A DNA stretch of 64,000 nucleotides from positions 195,066,598 to 195,130,597 of the forward strand of contig NC_081552.1 in NCBI RefSeq assembly GCF_963082655.1. The letters run 5' to 3'. The notes below the pieces were generated by a model that saw only the letters and a program-made list of their open reading frames with translations, did no database searches and was not told the origin of the DNA. A program made the position numbers and the translations under genes. This DNA comes from Stomoxys calcitrans. Its lineage: Eukaryota; Arthropoda; Insecta; Diptera; Muscidae. How positions within the stretch are numbered: position 1 is the stretch's first letter; every line of letters starts with the position of its first letter. This document shows positions 21,209 through 32,189 of this stretch, piece by piece.

Positions 21209-22027
21209 TTATACGGATGACTCCTTTAAATCATCCGTCTCTTCTTGTGACAATGATGCTGATGTTGACATTCCTGCACCCATGGCGCTTAAGAGGTTTG
21301 AAACCGGTCCACTGGCTCCGACTTGTGATTTGTAACTCTCCATCATGTTCTTCAGTGTGTTGACATTTATGTTGATGGGTTCGAAATCTTCGATATCATC
21401 GAATTCTTCGGCAGTTGCCAATTTCGCTTTGGTATTCGTTTTGGTTTTATCAAATGATTTGCCGATAGTGGTATTGGCCAATTCACGATCCATTTGATCC
21501 ATATAGGCTTTGATGTCGGCATCAATGTGTTTGTCAGTGTCATGCATTGCAGCAAAATTACGTTCCATATCTTCTTCGTCTTCGTAGTCGCTCATTTCGG
21601 AATTTGAATCCCATTTATCTTCGGGAATCACAAAATCCAAAAAGCTTTTAACTTGAGTCGTAAAGCTTTCCTCGTGTTCCGAATTGGTGGCATTTGAGGC
21701 ATTCGATTTATTTAAATTGACAGGATTTTTGCGAACGGCCTGGCGCATAGAGTGATTCTTTTTGACTTTGGCCTTGAATGCCTCAGATTTTTTGCGTTTC
21801 TCATCCTCAGCATGTTTTTCCTCCTCGCCGGTACTGTAGTCATCCGAATCCCTCTCAACGCCTTCAAAAGTTGATTCCTTTTCCAAAAATTGTGATATAT
21901 TCTTGGTAAACTCTTCAGATTTGATATCACCATTGGCCTTGTACAGAGTCTTGGGACCATAACGATCAAGCAGCAGCGCATCTAATTGTTCGGCACTAAT
22001 GTTAAGCCAATCGTCACTATCGCTGGG
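21209..22027 (-). CDS. ecd: ecd exon 3 and stop
   Basis: 272 codons and a stop. Starts PSDSDDWLN after a T-rich CAG acceptor. The C-terminal part is acidic, then Ser/Thr-rich, ending in LSQEETDDLKESSV. Confidence 0.95.
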   Translation of the reverse strand, partial: PSDSDDWLNISAEQLDALLLDRYGPKTLYKANGDIKSEEFTKNISQFLEKESTFEGVERDSDDYSTGEEEKHAEDEKRKKSEAFKAKVKKNHSMRQAVRKNPVNLNKSNASNATNSEHEESFTTQVKSFLDFVIPEDKWDSNSEMSDYEDEEDMERNFAAMHDTDKHIDADIKAYMDQMDRELANTTIGKSFDKTKTNTKAKLATAEEFDDIEDFEPININVNTLKNMMESYKSQVGASGPVSNLLSAMGAGMSTSASLSQEETDDLKESSV

Positions 22028-25000
22028 CTGAAAAAAAAATGTTTAGTATGCATTAGCATTCATTACGGTTTTAGTTCTGCAAGTATTGTTGCTCTTACTC
22101 TCAAATTATTTTCCTCATCCCTTAGTTCTTCAGCATTTATCTCAGTTGAACGTAGCAGTTCCAATATATCCTTTCCCACCAAGGGAGCTGTGCGAAAGCG
22201 TGTTTGATTATCATTAAAATATGATTTGGCTTCTTGCAACAATCGCTGATATTCGAGTGAGCCTTCAATGTTATCCTTAAAATATCCCTTAGCTTGTAAA
22301 CTTCTAACATAGGCTTTCCAGGCTGCAGATTTTTCATCACTATTTGGATCTTTCGCTTGAGATGCTAATATTTCAAAACCACATGCCACCTTAATGCCCA
22401 ACAGGTCTTCTTTGTATTCTTCCGAACTGGGATTACCCGTCAGATTCCAGCCAATATTACGATCGGGCAAATAGCTGCTATGCATAATCATGGCATACAA
22501 ACATTTGGTGAAACATACGTTTGTTCGCACTCGCTGTTCCGGCGGAAAATATCTCATGGAGCGACAAGCCTTCATATCTATGGGATCTCGATCACAGAAA
22601 GATCTAACAGCCGCTGATATGAGTGAGGGCTTCTTTTTTAGCAGCATGGCCACACCCAGAGGAAGACGCACAATTTGATGATGCAGCGCAGCATTTTCGG
22701 TGCTTTGGAATTCTTTCATTCTTTGCTCAATACAATCCTGTATTTCTGGGGAAACTTTGTAAAGCGTAGCGTTGTTTTGAATTTTCTCCACAGCTTCGGA
22801 GACCGACAACAGCTTGGTCGTATTGGCAGGAGAGTTCTGTATTAAGTTCATATAACCCTGGCATATATAGACACGTTGCTCGCATGTATCGGGATTTGCC
22901 CATTTCGGTAAAACGTCCGCTGCCTCAATTAAGAGAAATTCGCCATCCGCATCTATGACGCGCACAACTATTGTGGGAAACTCCTGCGAGAGCTTGGTCA
23001 ACAAGTAAACAATGAACCATTCATCAGCTATGTTGTCACCGTAATGAGTAACGCCATGTAGATGGGGAGGCACTTGATCTGTACATTAGAAATAGAAGAA
23101 CACACACACACATTAAATTATAGAACATGTACATACATGCATGTGTATGCACATAAAAGTCACAATGCGAGTATGTTGAATGGAAACTGTTTGGTATTTG
23201 TTTTGTGAGAAATAACAGCAGATGTTTACTATAACTCAAATATTTATCTAAGTACCCGAATTCCGCACATCACTTTGGCGAATATCTCTACGACATTAAA
23301 CATGGCAAAAATAGATTTTGTATTTATCAAAGGAAATTCCAATTGAGAGTGCAAGTGTTTAAAGCTTTTCTGCGTATGTCTTCGTTTGTCAGTGAGAAAC
23401 GTTCACCCGGTTTCGGTTGTGAAAATCCCATGAATGAAAAACAAGAAATACCTATTAGATCAATATTTACCCAAGGGAATTCCAATTTTTCCATCAACAC
23501 CTAATTGTTTATTGTTCTTTGCCGTATGGCAATTTTTTTCCATATTCTAGCTAAAAGTGCAGGTGGATAACATCTTAAACACTTTTTCTATCGACGTACA
23601 AGCCGACCGTGCATTGTTAGTTGCATATTTGTTGTTGTTGTTGTAGCAGTTTGTTGTGTTCTATCTATCGTCTGCTTGATTCTGTTGAGTGTCAAGACCC
23701 AGGAACTCTGCGACTAAGATGGGGTGCGTCCACAGGGATCGTGCGGTCCCTGGTTACAATCGGGACATATATCTTGCAAGTCGCCATCAATTCTTGCTCT
23801 GTTGGAGTTGAGGCGGCTGCATCTTCTGGAACGTAATTGAACGCCATCAATTCTTGCCCTGTTGGAGTTGAGGCGGCTGCATCTGCCGGAACGTAATTGA
23901 GCCAGAACTATTCTGATTTGCCGGGGGAGGTCAATTTCTTCAGGTGCAATGGGAGACGGTCGTTTTCCTAGGACTACATTCACCCGGTAGTCATTTACCG
24001 CATCTGCTACCATGTCTGCATGAATGTTGTCTAGACCTGCTTGATATGCCGCTTGATCTAGAGGTTCTCTCTTGTAGCGCTGAACCTCACGCTCTAGATC
24101 ATGTAGATCTACCTTAAGGCTTCTGGGCGGTGCATATCTATCCACAAGATGATGATTTGGATGGTTTCTGCGATAACAGCCCAAAAGGTATTGCTTAGAC
24201 AGCATGTAGTTATGTCTTCGCACCGGTAGGATCTTTGTCTCTTGATGGAGGTGGTCCGCATGAGAACTGAGGAGATAGCCCATCGCAGTTCGGAGGGCAG
24301 CATTCTAACAGATCTGAATATTATTCCACTGTGTGTCACAAAGTTGACGATACCTGACTGGCGCTGCATAACTTACCACAGACCGGCCAATTGCTTTGTA
24401 CGTGGTCAACAAGGTTTCTTTGTCTGCACCCCAAGTGCTGCCAGCAAGTGACTTGAGGACCTTTGACTTTATCGCAAATTGCTGTGGCATGTGGGGAGAA
24501 TGTGTAAGAGCTGTTAAATGTGACATCAAGTATTTTGGGACACTTGATGGTCGGAATCATTTCTCCATCGACCATCATAGTCAGCTCAGTATTCACCTCA
24601 CGAGTATTTGTAGTGAACAATGTGGCTGAAGATTTGATGGCAGATACCTTCAGATTTTTTGCAGCGAAATAAGAGACAAGTTCGTTGAGGTAGACGTTGA
24701 ACTTGTCGCAGATGGCAACAATGGATGGGGGGGGGGGGGGGGCGTGGCGGCTGCCTGATGCCATGATCGCAAAATCGTCCGCATATGATACGATCTCTAT
24801 GCCGTCTGGAGGGGTGGAATGTAGAATAGGTAAAGGTTAAACAGTGTCGGGGATAGCACCCTAACTTGGGGAACTCCCTGTTTCACTCTACGGTGCTTTG
24901 GCTTCTTATCCCTTATTGTTTATAGGCCTGATGGCCTCGCATTGCATGAAATGAAATAAATTCCATAAATGACTGGCGATCACACAGATAATTCGCGACC

Positions 25001-28000
25001 CAGCGTTTCAGGCCTGGCTGATGGGACGTGTTGGTGATGTCCTAAAAATAATTTGGCATCGCTGACTGTGGCGAATGCCTTCGCTGGTCCAGTGCCACGA
25101 GGACCGTCCTATCATATGGCCTGGGCTGATTGAAGCCACGGCAAATGTGTGCGGTGATGGCATGCAAAGCTGTTGTTGTGCTATGCAGTCTTCGAAATCC
25201 ATGTTGATGCTCGGCGAATGGAAATTCTCCTACTAGGCTCGGGAGGAGCAATGCCGCAAGCGTCTTTGCTACTAGTGAGAGAAGGGAGATCGGTCTGTAC
25301 GGCTGCACCAAACTCGGGTCCTTTCCAGACATTAGTAGCGGGATCACTCTGCCCATTTTCCGGACATCGGGAACTATAAGAGTGTTCAAAAACAGGTTGA
25401 GGACAGTAGTAAGGTACTCAACTCCAGGTAAATCTAGATTTTTCAACATCAATGTAGAGATTCCGTCGGGGCCTAACGCCTTGGATGATTTGGCGCCACG
25501 GATGACATTCGGAACTTCGCCCACGGTAAATTGTGATGGCTGTTCATCAGCTCGGAGACCACGAATACGGCAAATGGCTCTCCTCCTTGCCCTGTCAATC
25601 TCGGGATGCACAATAAATTGACGGTTGAACAACCTGGCGCATCTCTTCGGATCAGTCGCGGCTATTTCGCCAAAAGTGATTGTGGTCCTGTCATCCCGTC
25701 TACCAGGGTTCGAAAGTGACTTAACAGAAGACCACAACTTGCCTAAACCGGTGCCTATGTTACATTGCTCCAAGTGTTCCAGCCACAAATTCCGCTTATG
25801 TTCGTTGACTACACTGTTAATTTCCAGATTCAGCTCGCTGATTCTGGGGTTAGTGGGGTCCATACAACGAATCCCATCACGCTCGTCTGTGAGTACCACT
25901 GCCTGCTTCGGGAAATTGGGCCGCACTTGGGGTATTCGGCCGGCTGATATAAAGCGAGCGGCTGCTGCGGTAATGATGTCTCGGAATTTCCTCTCGGCCA
26001 TTAGCACATCCGAGGGGGGCGGCAGTTCACCGAAGAGGGAAAATTCCGAGACATTATTAACGCAGCAGCCGCTCGCTTTATATCAGCCGGTCGAGTACCC
26101 AAAGTGCGGCCCAATTAGTTTACTCTCTGAAGCCAGCCCAATCGGCCTTCTTCTGACTGATAAACGTTCGGCGCTCAGAGGTTATGAAGTCGGGTGGTCG
26201 GTCGATGGTGAGAATTATGGGGAGGTGATCTGACCCCAAAGAGATGACGGCTTGCCAGGATCCGTCACTCAGAAGATCAGGGGATGCAATGGAGATGTCT
26301 GACGAGCTGCTCATACAGTCCCACTGCTGGGCTATGTTCGCACAGCACCAATATGACTATACTCCCGTAGTGAATGAGGCCAGAGCAAGATCGGAAGTGT
26401 ACCTACTCCATACACCGGTTACACATCACCGACAACGACCGATGATGGAGGCGGTTCTGGCAAACCGAACCGTGTGTAGGGCATAGGGGAGTGGTATTGA
26501 AAAAATTAAGGATTTTGTAAGTAGCACGGAATTCCTAACTTAAAATTTTCTTTGTAGACGTTACTTTATACAATAGTTTTCAGAGCGCACAACAAGCCGA
26601 TTACAGGCTTAGGTGTACGTTCATAGTGACATGAGGCGGATTAATATCTGCACCCTTTTCGATATTTATTATTAAAACTAACAAAAATGGGGAATGTTGC
26701 GATTATTAATAGTTTGCCAGCTCTACTCCTGGGGCGATCGGCCCTATGGACCGGATCATGCAGTAAAAAACATGCCATTGGAGAACGGATAGAAATACCT
26801 CTTTGAAATTTCAATGTGGCTAAAGCTGAGGTACTATCGATGCGCAAATGCAATGTCGTAGGTGGTCCGGGTGCCTTTTGGCAGGCTCCTAAAATTGGTC
26901 GCCTCGGCATTTCGGAAATAGTTCGGGTTGTCAAATCTTCACTTGTGGTCTGATTTTCAAAATTCTATTTTTGCTGGATAGTGCTCAAAAATCTCTTCAA
27001 CAAGTTCGCTTGAGATACACAATATCTCCACTGGTTTCGGGGATATTTGATTTTTTTTTAATTTTGGTTGAGATTGGTATCGAATTGGATTTTTGACATG
27101 ACGCATGATTTGGGTTGTTGACAAAATTTACAATGACGCTGCTGTAGTATGCCCCCAACATCCGAACTAAAATGTATCCAGTTTGAAAGTAAAAACAAGT
27201 AAAAGCCGGGACGAGTCCTGGTACCCACCGCTATGGCTTCCGCTAAAAATGTACCCTTATTAACTGAATTTGTATTTGAATTATTTAGGTCTGAAGAACT
27301 CATTTCAGTTTATCGGTACTTATGGGGTTCTATATAAGCATATTGCAAATGCAAATTTTGCCCATGAACATTCCACTAAGGAACAGGGGCAAACTTCTCG
27401 CATATCAATGAGTGCAGTCCGATTAAAGTTCTAAGCTCAATGATAAGGGACCTCCTTTTATAGCCGAGTCATAACGGCGTGCCGCAGTGGGACACCTCTT
27501 TGGATAGAAGTTTTACATGGCATAGTACCTCACAAATGTTGCCAGCATTAGGAGGGGAAAACCACCGCTGAAAATTTTTTCTGATGGTCTCCCCAGGATT
27601 CGAAAAGCAGGCGTTCAGCGTCATAGGCGGACACACTAACCTCTGCGCTACGGTGGCTTCCATATAAGCATATTGACCGATTCGGATAAAACTTGGCACT
27701 GATGTTGTAAGTCTTAAGATAGGGGTTTGGGCCACATTTCACACCAAATCAGGTAAAAATTTTGGCCTCTAAAGACTTAAGAATTCAAATCCGGGGATTG
27801 GTTTATATGGGGGCTATACCTGCTTATAGACCGATTCGGATCATACTTGGCATGGATGTTGGAAGTCATAACTCAAGTCTTTTTTCCAAATTTTAACGAA
27901 ATCTGATTGAAAATTTATGTGGGGGCTATATCTGTTTATACTCGTAGCACAACTCTTTTTTCCAAATTTCAGCCAAATCGTATAAGAATTGAGGCTTCTA

Positions 28001-30414
28001 AGGTCTCAAGAAGTCGAATCCGGGGATCGGTTTATTTGAGTGCTATACCCATTTATGGACCCAAGCCAAATATAAGGCATGGTTGTTGGAAGTCATAACT
28101 CAAGTCTTTGTTCCGAATTTCAGCGGAATCGGATGAAAATTCTAGGATCTCAAAAAATCAAATCGGGGGATCGATTTATATGGGGGCTAAACCTAATTAT
28201 AGACCATTTCGTATCAAACTTGCCACGGATGTTTAAAGTCATAACACAAGTCTTTTTCCCAAATTTTCCAAATTGGATGGGAATTCAGGCTTCTAAGGGC
28301 TTAAGAAGTCAAATCCGGGGATCGGTTTATATGGGGGTTATATCTGTTTATAGACCGATTCGGATTATACTTGGCATGGATGTTGGAAGTCACAACTCAA
28401 GTCTTTGTTCCAAATTTTAGCAAAATCGAATGAAAATTGAGGCTTCTAGGGGCTCAAAAAGTCAAATCGGGGGATTGGTTTATATGGGGGCTATATCCAT
28501 ATCTGAACCGATGTGGTGCGTGTGAAGTCTCCAACGACCTACATCTAATAATAAGAATCTGTTCAAAATGTCATACGGCTAGCTTTATGCGTTCGACCGC
28601 TGTCATGATTTCGACAGACGGACGGACAGGGCTTGATCAACTCAGAATGTCGAGAAGATCCAGAATATATTTACTTTATGAGGTCGAAGACCACTATTTC
28701 GAGGAGTTACAAACGGAATGACTAGAATAGTATACCCCCATCCTATGGTGGTGGATAAAAATTCAAAAAGAATTATTAAGATATCTCTATTCGTTATTAT
28801 ATCCTCCACCATAGGATGGGGTATACTAATGAAGTCATTCCGTTTGTAACTCCTCGAAATAGTGGTCTGCGACCCCATAAAGTATATATATTCTGGATCT
28901 TCTCAACATTCTGAGTCGATCTAGCCCTATCTGTCGAAATCATGTTAGCGGTCGAACGCGCAATCAGCGGGATCGAGTGGAGAGTCTCAATTAGAGGCCG
29001 GGCGACACAGGCTCTTGCACCAATACTGATTGCCTATGATGTTCGGTATGACAAGGCACCTTTAAATAAACAATGGCCATCATGTTCCTGCGGCGAACGA
29101 TCATATAGACCGGAACGAACTTGACGAGGACCGCCACCTCCACAAGCGAATGTGGTTACTACGACATCAAAGGTTCAGTGCTACCAGAAAGAACCCCTAG
29201 ATTAAGCAGAGCATCTAACGAATCTAAATAGCATTCAAGTTGTTATTGTTGGCGCAAACGATCAACAGATGACAAATAAATGCCGGTTTTGGAGAACATT
29301 CACCATCCATAATACCTGAAGTAGATACCCTCTACGGCCAACAAATGTAGTTCTGGTTCAACTGTATTCCAGCACCACTTATGACCAATGTTAACCGATC
29401 CACCGGTTTTACTTCTTTGGTCCTTAGAAATCTCATTCATCATTCTCATGCTATAGTGAACAATGTACCAAAAAATTCAAGTAACGAAACCAATGAGAAA
29501 ATGCAAATGATGCTTGCTATTTGCTTATACATAGCTGTACAGCATATTTTGGGAGGCACATCAATGGCATAAATTATTGGTTCGAGCTATTGACGTCAAT
29601 TTTGAAAATAAAGTGATCACCAGCCCAATACTCCGAAAGTGAAATTTTGTAATCTAATACTCAAATGCCCATTTCGAATAAGATATAACATTTATTAAAA
29701 AATTAATATGTCCAATATTTGTTTTTTTTCTGTCTAGGAACAATATTACGTATTATACGCCTGAGAAAAAATGAAGACTATACTTCAACGAAAGGATGAA
29801 AAACATAAAAACATTGCAGCAGTTTTCAGTGTTATGCCATAAAAAAAAAGAAATAAAATCTTTATACGGAATTCATCTGAAAATATCATTCATGTCTACG
29901 CCTTAATAATACACACGGGCATAACTATGTACATGTGTGTATGTTGCCATGGCATGTGGCAGCAATACTAGTATGTCCACCACCCTCTTTACATTGACCC
30001 CTTTTTGTGAAATGAGAACAATCTGTAGAAGATCTTTGTTGATATGTATGTAAAAAAAACCTACGTACCTTTTTGCTGTTGGCCTTGTTGATTTTTGCTC
30101 AAAGGCACAGACTGTTCCTTTGTTGTCGTCGACGATGACGTTGACTCATCGTTCAGCAATAATTCCTGCGGGGTACATGTTCGTACACGTAACTCAAATT
30201 CATCTTTGTGCCATATATAATTGCGTTCCTTTGTCAATCGATCCACCAAATCGAGGCATTTTGTGCGTGTATCTTCCAATTGTTTACGAACTGCTGCAAT
30301 CCCGTCGCTCTGTTGTTGCTCTTGTTGGCCAACATCCAATTTAGGAAATACGAAATATTCTACGTAATCATCTTCCCTAACAAATTCTAAATTGGCACCA
30401 AATATCTTATCCAT
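21209..30414 (-). CDS. ecd: Ecdysoneless (Ecd / SGT1 family), spliced
   Basis: Coding exons 30069-30414, 22099-23078 and 21209-22027 give 714 residues with all phases closing. Ecd is a conserved SGT1-family protein; in flies it is required for ecdysone production and cell survival, and it associates with the spliceosomal Prp8/U5 system. Diagnostic sequence: REDDYVEYFVFP near the N-terminus, GDNIADEWFIVYLLTKLSQEFP, LIEAADVLPKWANPDTCEQRV, PSDSDDWLNISAEQLDALL, and an acidic Ser/Asp/Glu-rich C-terminus with SFLDFVIPEDKWDSNSEMSD. The start is the first in-frame ATG of exon 1 (30414). Intron 1 is 6,990 bp and full of retroelements; intron 2 is 71 bp. Length is close to other fly Ecd proteins. Confidence 0.95.
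22099..23078 (-). CDS. ecd: ecd exon 2
   Basis: 980 bp. Continues (D)QVPPHLHGVTHYGDNIADEW and carries most of the SGT1 domain. The acceptor is TGTACAG and the donor GTAAGA. It ends on a codon boundary (NNLR). Confidence 0.95.
23079..23620. other. ecd intron 1, proximal part
   Basis: Contains a (CA)n-like run and AT-rich sequence. No element was recognised before the CAA-tailed LINE at 23622. Confidence 0.5.
23622..26478 (-). mobile_element. 2A-LINE, rearranged copy
   Basis: The same family as 39961-43537, 3' end first (TTGTTGTTGTTGTAGCAG). Coding runs backward through the C-terminal region (24336-24764 and 23714-24283), the RT (25042-26007, with SKALGPDGISTLMLKN and QPYRPISLLSLVAKTL), the end of the endonuclease (SDHLPIILTIDRPPDF) and, after a deletion of most of the endonuclease, the PHD-finger region near 26330-26470. 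It also has an about 60-bp tandem duplication (23785-23900), a (G)16 run at 24727-24742, an about 50-bp insertion near 24915-24965 and an inverted duplication (25912-26118). Non-functional. It lies in ecd intron 1. Confidence 0.85.
26479..26660 (+). mobile_element. I/LOA-type LINE 3' end fragment
   Basis: TGTGTAGGGCAT..., GATTTTGTAAGTAGCACGGA, AGCGCACAACAAGCCGATTA: the standard 3' end of the LOA-type family, joined directly to the 2A-LINE copy on its left. Confidence 0.65.
27185..28760 (+). mobile_element. DINE-1-like element with internal tandem array
   Basis: Starts at ACAAGTAAAAGCCGGGACGA. It has five or so imperfect units of about 150 bp (ATCGGTTTATATGGGGGCTA, TTGGAAGTCATAACTCAAGT, AAATCCGGGGATC), then the conserved 3' part (AGACGGACGGACAGG, ATATATTTACTTTATGAGGT) and ends ATACCCCCATCCTATGGTGG. 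The 3' sequence resembles fly INE-1/DINE-1 Helentron-related elements. A SINE interrupts it at 27346-27661. Confidence 0.7.
27346..27661 (-). mobile_element. tRNA-derived SINE, complete, 14-bp target duplication
   Basis: 316 bp flanked by perfect direct repeats ATATAAGCATATTG at 27332-27345 and 27662-27675. The minus strand begins GAAGCCACCGTAGCGCAGAG (A box) and has a B-box-like sequence (mutated here to TTTTCGAATCCTGG). The body ends CATGGGCAAAATTTGCATTT. Removing it restores a continuous DINE repeat unit, so the insertion history is clear. Confidence 0.92.
28796..28945 (-). mobile_element. DINE-1-like 3' terminus, inverted
   Basis: An inverted copy of 28620-28760: TCCACCATAGGATGGGGTAT, CATTCCGTTTGTAACTCCTC, AGTATATATATTCTGGATCT. 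It forms a tail-to-tail pair with the element on its left, about 40 bp apart. Confidence 0.7.
28946..29165 (+). mobile_element. CAA-tailed SINE-like element, 5'-truncated
   Basis: AATCAGCGGGATCGAGTGGA, AGGCCGGGCG, CGGAACGAACTTGACGAGGA, GAATGTGGTTACTACGACAT: the 3' half of the 401-bp element. Confidence 0.65.
29166..30060. other. ecd intron 1, distal part
   Basis: AT-rich, with no element or convincing ORF seen. Confidence 0.5.
30069..30414 (-). CDS. ecd: ecd exon 1
   Basis: 115 codons plus one base. Begins MDKIFGANLEFVREDDYVEYFVFP, includes KCLDLVDRLTKERNYIWHKDEFEL and ends in a Ser/Thr/Gln-rich linker before the donor GTACGT. The leftover G joins AT of exon 2 to make Asp. Confidence 0.92.
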
Positions 30415-30811
30415 TTTAATTGATTAACAACCCAATTAAATCCTTGCTTGGTGTGAATGACTTGAGCACTGTTGATTGAAGCAGAACTAAAAACACGTTT
30501 TCTTTTTCTTCGTTAGGGACTTGTTTTTTTTTTTAATTTACTAATGATATTTATGCACAAAAGAAACCTTTGCTGTATTCCTTTTAAACTTTCATAATTA
30601 TAATTGCAATATTTTGAACCCACCCCACATTGGATATTCTAGTTTGGGACAAAACAAACGTTCAACTATTTTGTATCTCATTGAATGGAGATGACAAACT
30701 CGAGATTAGTGATGTGACATTCACTTCGATAAAAGGGGAACTTAAATAGCAATTTTGGCATGTATGCTTGGCAAAAAAAAAGTATTGAAAAAGTTATCGA
30801 TGGCGGCTTTA

Positions 30812-31060
30812 GCTAAGTATTCTCATGGCATAATTACCAAGTTGTGTACCGTAAGCAGCTGAGTACAATTTTTTCCCAAAGTGCACTATCTGTCATCGAG
30901 TTTTGGTTGTGTGTGTGTATTATAGTTAAGAACCATAACACACACAAACAACGAAAGATGGCGCGAACTAGTAACAAATCAGAGTTGCCCTAATCACTGA
31001 TTGTGACAAATAGTGCATTCTATATTTTGCTGTTGAGCGACTGCCACTACCTGTAAATGA
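30812..31060. mobile_element. MITE-like repeat with short inverted ends
   Basis: About 230-bp repeat also found at 52230-52475: CATGGCATAATTACCAAGTT, AGCTGAGTACAATTTTTTCC, TTTGGTTGTGTGTGTGTATT, GCGCGAACTAGTAACA, and an end TGCCACTACCTGTAAATGAA. The ends are inverted over about 12 bp (TTACCAGGTAGTG / CACTACCTGTAA in the better copy). It lies in the 5' flank of ecd. Confidence 0.55.
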
Positions 31061-31073
31061 ATATATCTTGCAT

Positions 31074-31203
31074 GCAGCATCGAACAGCTGTTTTATGAAA
31101 AGCGTCTGGTTAATTATTTGCAAATACAAATTTTCCTTTTCTCTCTTTTGCCATTTATTTGAATTACACAGCAGGTTTTCATAAAACAGCTGTTCGAAGC
31201 TGC
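31074..31203. repeat. Inverted repeat, 27-bp arms
   Basis: GCAGCATCGAACAGCTGTTT (31074 onward) pairs with the inverted sequence ending at 31203 (AAACAGCTGTTCGAAGCTGC), with one mismatch and a loop of about 76 nt. Confidence 0.75.
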
Positions 31204-31472
31204 AAATTTCTGCTTGGGAAAAAACTCTAGTAGAAATTTGCAAGCTCTCAATTACCAAACTCTGGAAATTTTTCTCGCTCTCACGCACTCTTCAGCTTTC
31301 TTCTGCTGCCGAATAACGTACGCGAACGACTTCAAGTAACAATTTGGGCAAATTTGCACAAATTTTTAAGTACACGAACGCATAAAATAGCAAAAGATAG
31401 TAACGGCAGCGTTTATTCTCCTGCAAGTTTTTACCGGAAAAGTACAGACCTATAGTATCTGTGCTAATGAAG

Positions 31473-31637
31473 CATGACATAATTAACAGGTAGCGTGCCG
31501 TAAACAGCTGAGTACAACTTCTTCACGCGAAGTGTACTATCTGTCAACGAGAATCAAGCTCGTTGACAGATAGTGCACTTAACGAGAAAAAATTGTACTC
31601 AGCTGTTTACGATACACTACCTGGTAATTAAGTCATG
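31473..31637. repeat. 165-bp palindromic (foldback) repeat
   Basis: CATGACATAATTAACAGGTA at the left is mirrored by TACCTGGTAATTAAGTCATG at the right, through a centre near 31553-31565 (GAGAATCAAGCTC). The arms (about 79 bp) are the 5' segment of the MITE-like repeat at 30812, present here in both orientations. Confidence 0.85.
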
Positions 31638-31779
31638 GTGCTAATGATCTTTACTATAAGTAATACGAACAACAGGCTGTGAAACTGTAGGTTGGTTAGA
31701 CGGAAGGATATGTATTACGATGGTGCATGACGAAGATGACCTAACCACTAATGGAAACATCGTTGTTTCCATTAGTGGA

Positions 31780-32005
31780 AACGTTGTGGAGGTGGCGATC
31801 CTCCTTTAGCTCCAGTATGTGAGCAAACTTGTTCTGGTTAAAAGGACCAGTCGCCGCGGGAACAAGGTGGCCATTGGTTATTTAAAAGCACCAAAAATTC
31901 GCCTTGTCATATCGAGTATCATAGGCACTCATTATGTGTCCATGAGACGGTGCTGCTCGGTCTCTCACTGACACTCTCAGCACGCTGATTGTCCGCTAAT
32001 GCCGT
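31780..32005 (-). mobile_element. CAA-tailed SINE-like element, fragment
   Basis: Matches the middle and tail region of the 401-bp element: GTGGAGGTGGCGATCCTCCT, CGCCGCGGGAACAAGGTGGC, CCTTGTCATATCGAGTATCA, TCTCACTGACACTCTC. Confidence 0.65.
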
Positions 32006-32189
32006 TACAGCATTTCTCTATCTCGTGACAACAATGAACTCCATACAGATTGGAGCTCAATGGTCCAGACTGTGGGACAAAACATTTTTTCCATGTGTTT
32101 TGGGGAATATGACGTAAAAAAAACCCTTAGCCCGAATTGGGGATGTGAGCTTTGCATTTTGGAAGTTCGAGGGGTTCTTCCAACGATGG

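Noticed and set aside
24721..24745. G-quadruplex regulatory element
   Set aside because: The (G)16 run lies in a degenerate LINE at codons for a proline run; homopolymer slippage is a simpler explanation.
27575..27661. tRNA gene (A and B boxes)
   Set aside because: It is fused to a 230-bp repeated body with target duplications, and several similar copies exist; it is a SINE head, not a functional tRNA.
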